64,000 bases of DNA from Tetrapyrgos nigripes (taxonomy: Eukaryota > Basidiomycota > Agaricomycetes > Agaricales > Campanellaceae). The translations under genes and the position numbers were made by a program. The notes beneath the pieces are model-generated. The model was not told where the DNA came from, searched no databases, and saw only the letters and a program-made list of their open reading frames with translations. Position 1 is the stretch's first letter, and the number at the start of each line of letters is the position of its first letter. The stretch spans positions 248,001 through 312,000 of the forward strand of contig JAACJM010000025.1 in the NCBI GenBank assembly GCA_013368315.1. Direction: 5' to 3'. Shown piece after piece: positions 55,374 through 64,000 of the stretch.

Positions 55374-57512
55374 CTAAACTCTATCTTCATCGGGACCTTC
55401 CCTTTCCGTCAGCATCGTCGTCGTCGACGATGCTAACACATCCTCAACCCACTCAATCCCATCACAAGAAAGTAACCCTCTCCAAACTAACTGTAAACCC
55501 TCTACATCATGCAACCTCGACAAAAACGCCAATACACGCGAGCCGGAGAGGTCTTCTATAGATTGGAGAGTTTCTTTTTGGGATATTGATAGAGAAGGCG
55601 ACGACGTGGAAGTTTGGGATTGCAATGAAGGTTGGGAAGATGTATGAAAGAAACCCAGGTGGAGTAAAACACCAAGGACGATGGCGTCGATAGCGCATTC
55701 CAAAGGAACAAGTATGCAAACTCGGCGAAGGCGGAGTTCGGGTGACGGTGTTGGGGATACTAGCGTCGATGACCCTGAGGATGACGATGATGAGGGTTCT
55801 AGGGAATAGCTTGCATTAGGCGTCGACTCCAATGATGTCTGTACAGACGCTGCTTCGTCACCACTCCCGCTGAGGAAGCCACGTACGGCCTCTACCTGCT
55901 TCCTTGTCAAATGAGGAGCACCATCATCACGCAATGCCCCCAAAGAACCTGGTATGCACAGCTTCATGACTTTGCCATCCCCCTCTACAGCTGCACTGTC
56001 ACCGTCGCCTTCTTCCTCACCAACACCATCTCCACCCAAGCAAACGCGTATAACGCGCTCCGAAGCACCCTCAACAAACTCTGCCTCCTCTTCCGCTTCT
56101 AATTTTTCCTTCATCTCTACCTCAATCGAATTGGAGACCAGCTCCTTTTCTTTTTCCAACCCAGACTCCAAACCCGAATCCGAGTCCGAATCCGACGTCC
56201 CTATTCTCGGCTTGACCTGCTGCACTCTGATCCAACCACTGTTCGTAACAACTGCCCTCGAGAACCCAACCCAAATCCCGGACCCTTGACCCATCTCCTG
56301 GAAACACCGCTCTTCCTCCCATTCGCCTCTTCGTTTCGCCTTTAATTCCTCCTGAGTCAACACAACCTCGACCTCATCAACCTTCTTGTCTCCGAGAACT
56401 CCTGCCGCGGCTTCTCCTTCCACATTCTCAACCAACGTCGCATCTCTCGCATGACTAACATTGAAACGACCTTTTCCTCTTGTCCTCCTCGGTATATTCG
56501 AAAAATGCGGCTGCACATGTCCTTTCGCTGAGGCTGAATGAAAACCAGGCTGTTGTTCCTCATTCAACGTAACAGACGAAGCCTCCTTCATATTGATAAC
56601 ATTATTCACGTTAGCGTCGAACAACGGTTGACTGAGGAGTCTATTCGCAGCGATGATAGAAGGGGAGGAGGATGGAGTGTAGTAGAGTCGTTTTTGACCA
56701 TTGGTATTGTGGACGTTGGCATTTTTGTGATTATGAATTTGACTGAGGCGGCCTAGTGCAATGACGTAGGACCCGGAACGTGTGCGTTGGAGATGAGGTG
56801 GAATATGATCGTGATCGTTGGTGTGAGTGAGGTTATGAGGGCCATCACCATCGCCACCACCTACACGGCCGTGATTGGAGGAACTATCTTGACTGCGTTC
56901 AGAGTGCTGCGCAGCATGTGAATGTGAGGAAGAGTTGGAAGAATGAGAATGTGAAGGTGAGTGGGGTCGTCGTTGAGCAGGAGAAGAGGAGGAGGAATCG
57001 TGTCGTGTAGAGTGGACCGATGCAGAGTCGGCTACACCAGTACCTGAAGACTGATCGTGTGGAGACGACGAGTTCCTAGTTTTGGGCAATGGCTTCGAAC
57101 TGGAAGAGTCTGATGATGAAGATGTTGCGATCCGTCCTTGCCGGCGGGTCGAGCTATTTATGGTTTTGGCAGGTTTTCGAGGAGCTCCTGGCCTACGCCT
57201 TGGTAGATTGTTAACGTGAGGTTGGACGGGACCTTTTCCGTGATTTTGGAACATGGGGTCACGATTGGGATTGGGACGGAGGGCGAGGAGACGGAGAGTG
57301 GTGGGAGGTGGTTGTGGTTGTGATACTTTTGGTGATGGGTTAAAAATGCTCGAGTTGTCAACGACGCTTGAGCCCGGGCTTGAAACAATGCGGTCAGCAT
57401 GCCACTTGCTAACGTTTTGACCAGAATGCGGTGTAAGCACGAGGGTGGATGATATGGCCGAAGCACTGTCAGGAAAATCGAAATCTGGCGATGGGGAGTG
57501 GATGGACTCCAT
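55374..57512 (-). CDS. unrecognised 712-residue host-type protein, single exon
   Basis: One uninterrupted ATG-to-stop frame of 712 codons, the longest in the window. The N-terminal half is Ser/Pro/His-rich and probably disordered, with basic patches (LPRRRPGAPRKPAK) repeated loosely as HFSNIPRRTRGKGR. The middle is acidic with long Glu runs. The C-terminal 170 residues look folded: LRLRRVCILVPLECAIDAIVLGVLLHLGF may hold one hydrophobic helix, and VLAFLSRLHDVEGLQLVWRGLLSCDGIEWVEDVL closes the domain. I recognise no catalytic motif or family. Codon use and CpG content are like the dynein gene rather than the transposons, so I take it as a host gene. It is probably nuclear or regulatory by composition, but that is a guess. 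Confidence 0.7.
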   Translation of the reverse strand: MESIHSPSPDFDFPDSASAISSTLVLTPHSGQNVSKWHADRIVSSPGSSVVDNSSIFNPSPKVSQPQPPPTTLRLLALRPNPNRDPMFQNHGKGPVQPHVNNLPRRRPGAPRKPAKTINSSTRRQGRIATSSSSDSSSSKPLPKTRNSSSPHDQSSGTGVADSASVHSTRHDSSSSSPAQRRPHSPSHSHSSNSSSHSHAAQHSERSQDSSSNHGRVGGGDGDGPHNLTHTNDHDHIPPHLQRTRSGSYVIALGRLSQIHNHKNANVHNTNGQKRLYYTPSSSPSIIAANRLLSQPLFDANVNNVINMKEASSVTLNEEQQPGFHSASAKGHVQPHFSNIPRRTRGKGRFNVSHARDATLVENVEGEAAAGVLGDKKVDEVEVVLTQEELKAKRRGEWEEERCFQEMGQGSGIWVGFSRAVVTNSGWIRVQQVKPRIGTSDSDSDSGLESGLEKEKELVSNSIEVEMKEKLEAEEEAEFVEGASERVIRVCLGGDGVGEEEGDGDSAAVEGDGKVMKLCIPGSLGALRDDGAPHLTRKQVEAVRGFLSGSGDEAASVQTSLESTPNASYSLEPSSSSSSGSSTLVSPTPSPELRLRRVCILVPLECAIDAIVLGVLLHLGFFHTSSQPSLQSQTSTSSPSLSISQKETLQSIEDLSGSRVLAFLSRLHDVEGLQLVWRGLLSCDGIEWVEDVLASSTTTMLTEREGPDEDRV

Positions 57513-58054
57513 CTTTGGCTTCCTTATATGATGTTGATAAGGGCTTATGAGAGAATACGTTAGCTTGCCGACAGAATCATGGGTAATAGATAAGCGCTAA
57601 GCACCGGGTAAGCTTCTTCTGCGGAACGTTTGCAATCCCTCTTGGAGGTCGGGTTTGGGCAAGGCTGGGGTGAGTTGGAGATGGTCGTCGAGAAAAGCAA
57701 TAATCTATTTGAAAACAGGAACAATAAAATGACTCCGTCGCTCCTGTACGTCGCGGAGCTTTGCGGGGTAACGGGTTAGTTTACCGTTGGAGTCAACTTG
57801 AAACCAGGAAATCACGAAAAGCTGAAAGGGTAACGTTAGAAGTGATGATGGTAATGAAAAAGAAGGAAGTAGCCATTGCTAGTGCCTCCAGGCTAGTGCT
57901 GTCCACTCGTGGCAGTCGTCGTTGGTGACGAGGGCGGTGACGCGCGTTCCAGCTTGCGATCGCTAGGCAGCCGGAATCCGGTCCGAGCGAATTCCACCTT
58001 CTTAAACTGCTATCTCAGCTATTCTCTCATACGTTTATCTAAACCATCACGGCG
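57513..58054. other. intergenic
   Basis: Promoter side of the 712-residue gene. No feature beyond GC-rich host-like sequence. Confidence 0.4.
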
Positions 58055-59321
58055 TTGAATGCACTCCTTCAAGAGCATTTTCGAGACCACACGGAAGAAA
58101 TGCCTTCCGCACGACATGCACATCCGGCTTTTCACAATCGAGCGAGTCATCAAAATGTGGTTACACGTCGTCGAACTCCAGTAGTACCGATGTCTTGCTC
58201 TTCATTGAACCTCTCTGAGCGCTTTATTTTGTCACTCGTTCGAAGTCGTAACGCGTACGGCGTGTTCATCTCTGATTCTCTGTCATGGAAAACTTGTGGA
58301 CAAATGACCCACAAATCGACTACTTTCCTAATAATCAGTCACGCCGCTTGCGAAGGCTACAAACTTGATTTTGTCTTGCAGATGATTGCAATTTGCATCG
58401 ACTCTCCAATACTCTTCATGGATAAAGCTCTCATTGGCCCGCCTGGTAAAAGTCCAAAAACGGAACGGTACGTGGGAGTATTGTTGGGCTTTAAGTCACC
58501 GAGTATACTTGGCTCGAATTAGTGTCTTACGCCCAGTTGCGGGGTCTCAGATCTCAGACCTTCTTCACCTTTGGCCTCCAAAGAAACTTTACAACCTCTT
58601 TCCTCCACGTAAAGGGGATCATCCTGTTTTTCCTTATAAGGTTCGTGACCTCCATCTTCTATGGTCATGCCGTTCTCGCATTATAGGTAGGATATACAAA
58701 GTAGGGCTCCGTCGAATCATCCGTTGGAGGAGGAAGTGTTGAAGAGATTCAATTCAAGTATATTGATGAGCACGAGGAAAGTATGTTGCGACGCCATTAT
58801 CGAGCTCAATAAAACGTGAGTACTGCCTAGTTTTATGAGGACGACTGACGTCACTTGGTACCTGCTCTTCTAATCTAGTTAGTTAGTTAGATTACGCCGC
58901 TATACAAAGTTGGCCTTCCTCTCGAACCCAACGACTGGGAGATGAGTTTTTTTTTTTTTTTTCCGCTGGCGTATCCCACAGGAGACGCATGCCAACCTTA
59001 CGACTATCAAGGAAGGCCTTGACCGATTCGCTTTGCGCATTGAAGAAGACAAGTTGATCGGTTCCCTAATTACTATCATCATGCGTTTTTGAAGCTTTCT
59101 GTCCCTCTGTCTCCGTCCTACCATTATCACGATATGGGAAGATGCATAATGGTGAACCATTACAGCATCCTTTGGAAGAGCATGTTGTTAAGGAGTTGTT
59201 CCTCATGAAAAGCTCTCAAGACAGCGGAAAATATATTGTGGTTTATGCTATCGTCCCCGGAGGGCTAAGAGAATGGGGAACTTTGGTGGAAATCGTTGAT
59301 TTGGGTATGGGAGAAGAATAG
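58055..59321 (+). pseudogene. family member 1, unrecognised (MYND-protein-like C-terminus suspected)
   Basis: Readable plus-strand pieces: FETTRKKCLPHDMHIRLFTI near 58080, a segment LDRFALRIEEDKLIGSLI near 59010-59060, and a last exon from 59130 with EHVVKELFLMKS and YIVVYAIVPGGLREWGTLVE, stopping at 59321. A long T-run (58948-58962) and frame changes separate them. The last block is similar to the end of the gene at 61.7 kb (VIYAWVRAGLQQWATLVE). It may be related to the basidiomycete MYND-finger proteins, whose finger I cannot see here. Confidence 0.35.
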
Positions 59322-60753
59322 TAGAAGAATAGTAGCTCGAGTCATGGATCATTGAAGGGCTGAGGGTTTTATTGTTGTCTGTGTAAGGCCAGGAGAAGCG
59401 ATACATGATGATGGAAAACCGGATAGTGCACAATCAGCAAATTTGGCTTCTATGAGTCCTTCCTGAGCAGCCTCAAGTCAGCAAGCTAGCCTAGGCCAGC
59501 TTATATCGTTTCTACTTGTCTACACCTCGTCTTACCAGAAATCTTCTGAGTTGGAAGCTGACCAAGCTTTTTCAGCTACTGGCGTCGTTGCAACTACCCC
59601 ATTCATTTGAATCTCCTACATCCACCAGTCTTTCCTCTGAACCTCGTTGATAGTCGACTAACTCAATGACACCATTTTCTCGCACTATGATTGTTCCAAA
59701 AACGAAGATATCGATGACGATGTTTGGAGCTTTGGAAGCGGCAAACGTCGGGACAAGGGGCAGGTAGCCTGAGCGCAAATTTGATATTTATGATTTGTGC
59801 ACTTGATTGATCTCTCTTCCATCTGACGGTGCGTTGGGCCTGTAATGATCGCATGATGGTAGAAAAACTAACGAATAGTTTGACAATAGTCCGACAGTAC
59901 CACTGGAATGACGATGGAGGGCCCGGGCCTTTCGACCCAGGCTTGAAGACTGTTCTCTACGCAGATGCGAGAAAAATGCCCTCTGAATCCGTGTTACAAG
60001 TTCTTCGACGCGATGGTCCACCATCCATAGAGCCTCACGAACCCAGTGACGAAGTGTTAGACGCTTTTCGAGCCCTTTCCGCGATGGCATATTTTCTCCA
60101 CTACGCATGACATAGATATGTTAGGGGAAATGCGCTGCGAGAGGTAGAAAAACATTGGTCCACTCATATATGGCCCTGGATTTCGACACTACTCGATTAT
60201 TTCGTCTTTCGCAAGGATCTTATGGCATCAAGCATTACCATTCATATTCGTATCAAATTACTGTCCCTCACCCCATTGCTCACTTCTTTTGGAGGGGATG
60301 CCACAACTGGCGAACAGTGGAGCGAGAGGCGGGTGCGACACATAGACTTGACGACCCCAGACGCATTTGACACCCTCGTCAGACTGTGGTTATCCGTGCA
60401 AAGTGACCTCGATACCCACGGCGACCCCCCCTTTGCTCTTAACGCCGGCTCTATTGGCGCGTTTCTTCGTATTTATCCTGTAGTAAAACAGAGTCATGAG
60501 ACGATCAAACTGGCCATGATTAACAAACCAAACTCCGTCAGCTCCCTCATCAATTTCCTTGCTAGCCATGACTACGCCCTCTCCTTGCCTCGACTTCCTT
60601 ACACGGATAACTGCACTTTGCCTCAATTCTGATATCCTTCGGGTACGGATAGTGCAGAACGCAGGGATACAGACATTGACACGTGTACTGCAGCGTCTTT
60701 CGAGCTCGTCACGTCGTATCAGGTCTCCATCGCCGCTTGAAAGGAAATTAACA

Positions 60754-61614
60754 CAGTGTTCTACTTTAAGGCCTTAAATTGACATTTTGAAATCTTTAAG
60801 GCTTAAGGCACTTAAAGGGTTAAATTTAAGTGATTTTTTTAAGGTTTAAAGTCTCGAAAAAAAAAGGAATTAAGGAGATATTATTGTACTCTAGCCTACA
60901 TATTCTTCGTCTGTATCTATCTCTATAGCACCGTCATCAAGCCGTTCATCCTCCTCAGCATCTGCGAGAGCCTCCATAAGCGCGGCTTCCTCATCAATCA
61001 CGGTCCGAGGGAGACGTGCCGGATGTGGTAAACCACCAAATAATGACTTGAGCTTCATTGAAGCGGGTTTTGTGCATCTTGGCATGGACTCGAGCACAGC
61101 TTGCAGTCGTGGTAGGCTAGTCAAATGATCAGAATCAATGTCCAAGTTCAATTCATCTATATTTTCCTGCCGCTCTGCCTCTCTTGCCTCTGCAATCCAT
61201 TTGGCCATTTCTATGCGCCAGCTTTCCAGCGGCATCCTCTTCTTCATGATGGGAAACACAGGCTTTACACCAGGCTATGTGATGAACAGAGTTTTGCAGT
61301 GGTCCTTCGTGAAAATAGGCCCAGAGAGGATTTTTGGCAGTAGCCATGGAGTAGGTAGCTTCATGATGGACTCAAATACCTAGTAACTTCAGGAACTTAT
61401 GGTACGATTCTTCTACTTTTCCAGTCTGTCTACCTTGGCCTCGCTCGCAACTCGCTAGACTATCATTCTTGCTCGTAATTCGCTTGACTATTGTTACTCT
61501 GGACCTTAAGTCAGCTTAAGGCTTAAAGATCTCACTCGGAAAATTTTAAGCCTTAAATTTAAGGGTATTTAAGGCTTAAAGCTTAAACGGGCTTAAGCCT
61601 TTGGTAGAACACTG
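60754..61614. mobile_element. hAT element E (861 bp), BED-only
   Basis: Exact 8-bp duplications AATTAACA flank it (60746-60753 and 61615-61622). The ends are an 11-bp perfect TIR, CAGTGTTCTAC, followed by many TTAAGGC / GCCTTAA subterminal repeats like those of element D. It contains a single minus-strand gene with a BED-type finger and no catalytic region. It splits a host-type gene. Confidence 0.92.
60891..61347 (-). CDS. BED-finger protein of hAT element E, possibly frameshifted
   Basis: ATG 61347 opens AKNPLWAYFHEGPLQ ... HHIAWCKAC, the same finger layout as the hAT transposase at 45.7 kb. After the second CxxC cysteine the reading continues one frame over: FPIMKKRMPLESWRIEMAKW, then a helical EAREAERQENIDELNLDID and an acidic end, with a stop at 60891. 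Either a 1-bp change near 61262 or an unseen splice links them. The catalytic RNase H-like fold and dimerisation domain are absent. Such a protein could still bind TIRs and compete with a full transposase; that role is inferred. Confidence 0.5.
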
Positions 61615-61755
61615 AATTAACAACACACCAGGGCACACGATGGACGTCATGTCGTTATATATGCTTGGGTTCGTGCGGGTCTGCAACAGTGGGCAACGTT
61701 GGTGGAAAGAATTGACTTGGACAAGGTTTCTGGAACTGGTGCCGCTGGTGGTTGA

Positions 61756-62210
61756 GGTTGCTTGACCTCTGGTTGACTTCTGACGAGCCATGTTTATGAC
61801 ACTTCACAATCGCAAAACGAGGCTGGCGATATGTACACTGGGGTGATAGTCGACTGCAGATTGCGTTTGAACCATATATGTGTAAACATACAAGAATCTA
61901 AATTGTTTCTAGGAAGAAACGAGTCCAGGTTTCCTAACAGACAGACAGCTGTTTCCTGCGCTCTCTTTTACCGTTCCAGGATCTGATGATTAAAGTATCT
62001 CTGTATCGCTAATAAAACATTCCATCCTCTAGGACGAAGGGACGTAGCATAAACGGGACATGACGGGCGTCAACAGACATGAAGAAAAAACATACAATAG
62101 AGTAAAATGAAAGCGGACTACATAATACTACCAAAGGAAAGTGGAAGACGTGCATCAAAGAAAGTGCACGACACAAAACCAAAAAAGCTACCCAACGTCA
62201 ACGTCAACCC
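61756..62210. other. no gene recognised; dynein homology absent
   Basis: Beyond the dynein stop at 62211 none of the three minus-strand frames continues the dynein tail. AT-rich, no other feature. Confidence 0.5.
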
Positions 62211-64000
62211 CTAAAACTTCCTAGGGCCACCAACCAGCCCTTCTATCGAATGATGCTCAAGATCATTCCTCGCCTTCAATATAGCCGCATGCATCTCCTT
62301 CATGGCATTACCCAACTTCACACCGAAGCGACTAAGGATATCCTTCTGCCATGAATCGTACTTGGCATTGACCCTAGCCTGTACCTGCTCGTAATCAATC
62401 ACACAGACGCCAAATGTTTTCTGTGTCTCTGACGTGTCAAACGTCGACCGAGCTTTCTTAATTTCGGTGAGCAGTTGTTGCCAATGGGCCAAGGAATCAC
62501 CAAGACGGTTGAAGACGTATTCAGCTTGAAGGTCCCAAAGAGATTGGAATTGAAGCCATTTGGCAACGTAGTCTTTGAGCTGTTGGACTTTGGTCTCGAT
62601 GAGGGCGAAAGGCCGTTGAAGGGTTTCGTCGGGAATTTGGGTGAGCTAGGAGAGATTGGAGTTAGTGCAAATTGAAGGAAAAGGTGGCAGATGGCTTACA
62701 AGGGAAATATAGGTGGTTTCAGTGACGACTGTGCCCTGCATTTGCAAACCAATCTCATATCGGGAACTCTGAATCCGTCGCAGTCGGCAGACAACACCTA
62801 TCGTCCCGAGTCAGCCAAAGGACGTTGTCGAGGCATAAAAAGCGAGTTACCTAGCCAATCATGTAGTTGCTTTATCCACGTAGACCGTGCATATTCTATT
62901 GGTGGGTCAAGGAAGATGACTTGGTTTTGTATCCGAATTTCATGGACAATAGGCTTGACGATCATGTTGCTTTCCATAAACTGAGGGAGCATGGTTGATC
63001 AGTACAGGCAATAGTAGGACGGGCGAAGGCTCACCTTCTCTTCCTTAATCAGCCGCTTATCTCTCCGCTTATTCGTTACATCTCTCAACGGGAGATCTCT
63101 CCTCATCTCGGGATCATCTGTCCGCTCAAATTCTGAGCACCAGACTTGTACAATCGTCGTCAGGCGCTGAAGAAGTATCCCTTCTATCCGCTTGTCGAGC
63201 TCGGCTACCCAATGCTCGAGATTTGCGTAACCTTCCAAGTTGAGTCGGTCAATCTGAAAAAACCGGCGAGTCAGATTATGTCATCAGGACGAGAAAAAGC
63301 TTGACGACGAACAGCAGCCTGGATTTTTCCCAGCAGTTCAGAGAAAGCCTCGGTAGTGTAAGAGCAAGTTGCCAAATCGTCGACAGCACGCAGGATGTCC
63401 TTGTACAGATCTATGACGCTGTTGGTCTTGTCCTGTGAGGTACATGAGTTGGCTGACTGTAAGCAGTAGACGAAAATGAACGGACCTGAAGAATAGAGAT
63501 GACACTAGCAAACTCCCTAACAAACTGGATATGGCGATCATTCCGTCCGTCGGCAGTGGCAACGTATCTTCCAGCGTCATACTGATTGACAAAGTAATCC
63601 CATCGGATGTTCATACCTGCAGTGAAAAACACGCATCAGCCTTTGCGCAATCCGATACCGTAAAACTGACCCTTGCTAATCATCCTTTGAGACTCATTCC
63701 TATACTCAGCAACCAACCACTCGATACCCTTATTCTTCTCCACCAAATCCAAAGTCTGCCCATACGTCCGGACCGTCTCCATCAGACTGACAGCATGTGG
63801 ATAAACTCTCTTCGCATCCTTTGCCATATTCGTAATCGCATGGGGTACTTGGAAATTTAACCATAGCAGATTCCTCACTTCCTTGAAAAGCGTGATAATC
63901 TGCGGATCAAAGTTCACTGCCAGTTGGAAGCCTCCTCCTCGTAGCCTGACAATCTCGAATAACCGTCCATCGACACCCATATTACGTCTGTTGATATCAT
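62211..64000 (-). CDS. cytoplasmic dynein heavy chain tail, partial and prematurely ended
   Basis: N-terminal tail (DHC_N1 region) of the cytoplasmic dynein heavy chain, the minus-end microtubule motor subunit. The gene enters the window at 64000, so its start is outside. Exons separated by short introns read VDGRLFEIVRLRGGGF, NFDPQIITLFKEVRNLLWLN, VPHAITNMAKDAKRVYPHA, NIRWDYFVNQYDAGRY, LDPPIEYARSTWIKQLHDW, LQFQSLWDLQAEYVFNRLGD and the last exon KARNDLEHHSIEG. The last exon then runs LVGGPRKF to a stop at 62211. A complete heavy chain is about 4500 residues and continues past this point into DHC_N2 and six AAA modules. By position in homologues this reading ends near residue 1050-1100. It may be a tail-only gene, a rearranged locus or a pseudogene. 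Confidence 0.85.

Larger units (their letters stand above)
59829..61755 (+). pseudogene. family member 2, split by hAT element E
   Basis: Starts about 59829. Readable blocks are KTVLYADARKMPSESVLQVL, ALREVEKHWSTHIWPWISTL, LTTPDAFDTLVRLWLSVQSD, and SDILRVRIVQNAGIQTLTRV up to the insertion at 60753. After the hAT element the last block VIYAWVRAGLQQWATLVERI ends at 61755. The WPWISTL and downstream helical pattern resemble basidiomycete MYND-type zinc-finger proteins as I remember them; no finger was seen, so the family call is tentative. Even without the insertion the frames do not join cleanly. Confidence 0.4.

Noticed and set aside
55954..56289. Plus-strand Ser/Pro-rich frame
   Set aside because: Shadow of the acidic middle of the 712-residue minus-strand gene.

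Overview
The window is nuclear DNA of a mushroom-forming basidiomycete (Agaricomycetes is the best guess). Genes have several exons split by 50-60 nt GT-AG introns. Families typical of this group are present: DUF6532 and DUF6534 proteins, Plavaka and PIF/Harbinger transposases, a trichodiene-synthase-type terpene synthase, and GMC and P450 oxidoreductases. No rRNA, tRNA, CRISPR or bacterial-type signal was recognised.

Layout. 1-6.5 kb: a small TIR element, an apparently intact sesquiterpene synthase (-), a shortened DUF6534 membrane-protein gene (-) and an unrecognised ORF. 6.6-7.1 kb: a hAT-like element with an exact 8-bp target duplication. 7.4-14.1 kb: a complete Plavaka transposon with TIRs, carrying a full transposase gene and, head to head with it, a DUF6532 gene. 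An unoccupied copy of its target lies nearby at 6.5 kb. 14.3-17.3 kb: a GMC oxidoreductase pseudogene broken by stops and a 447-bp MITE. 17.3-24 kb: copies of the GMC 5' region, more hAT-like elements and diverged tandem repeats. 24.0-26.2 kb: a frameshifted P450. 26-31.5 kb: repeats and a third hAT-like element. 31.5-40.7 kb: a GMC fragment, then a decayed second Plavaka transposase (-) with a divergent partner gene (+) that is itself split by a PIF/Harbinger element. 41.4-44.3 kb: a kilobase-scale palindrome of about 310-bp units. 45.6-48.0 kb: a hAT element with a decayed transposase. 50.3-54.3 kb: a small TIR element and a second PIF/Harbinger gene pair. 55.4-57.5 kb: an unrecognised 712-residue host-type gene. 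58-61.8 kb: two broken members of one family, the second split by a hAT element that encodes only a BED-type finger protein. 62.2-64 kb: the tail of a cytoplasmic dynein heavy chain (-), running off the window and ending far too early.

How it fits together. The left part looks like a decaying terpenoid locus (terpene synthase, GMC, P450) invaded by DNA transposons. The strongest new observation is that both Plavaka copies carry a divergently transcribed partner gene, recognisable as DUF6532 in the intact copy and similar in layout and C-terminal pattern in the decayed one; this suggests a two-gene transposon. The 10-mer CATCAGGAAA, which ends the intact element, recurs at three other sites, each exactly where homology to the GMC locus stops. 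CpG is visibly scarce from about 28 to 55 kb. A direct comparison of two GMC copies shows CG changed to TG or CA at most sites, which points to methylation-driven decay.
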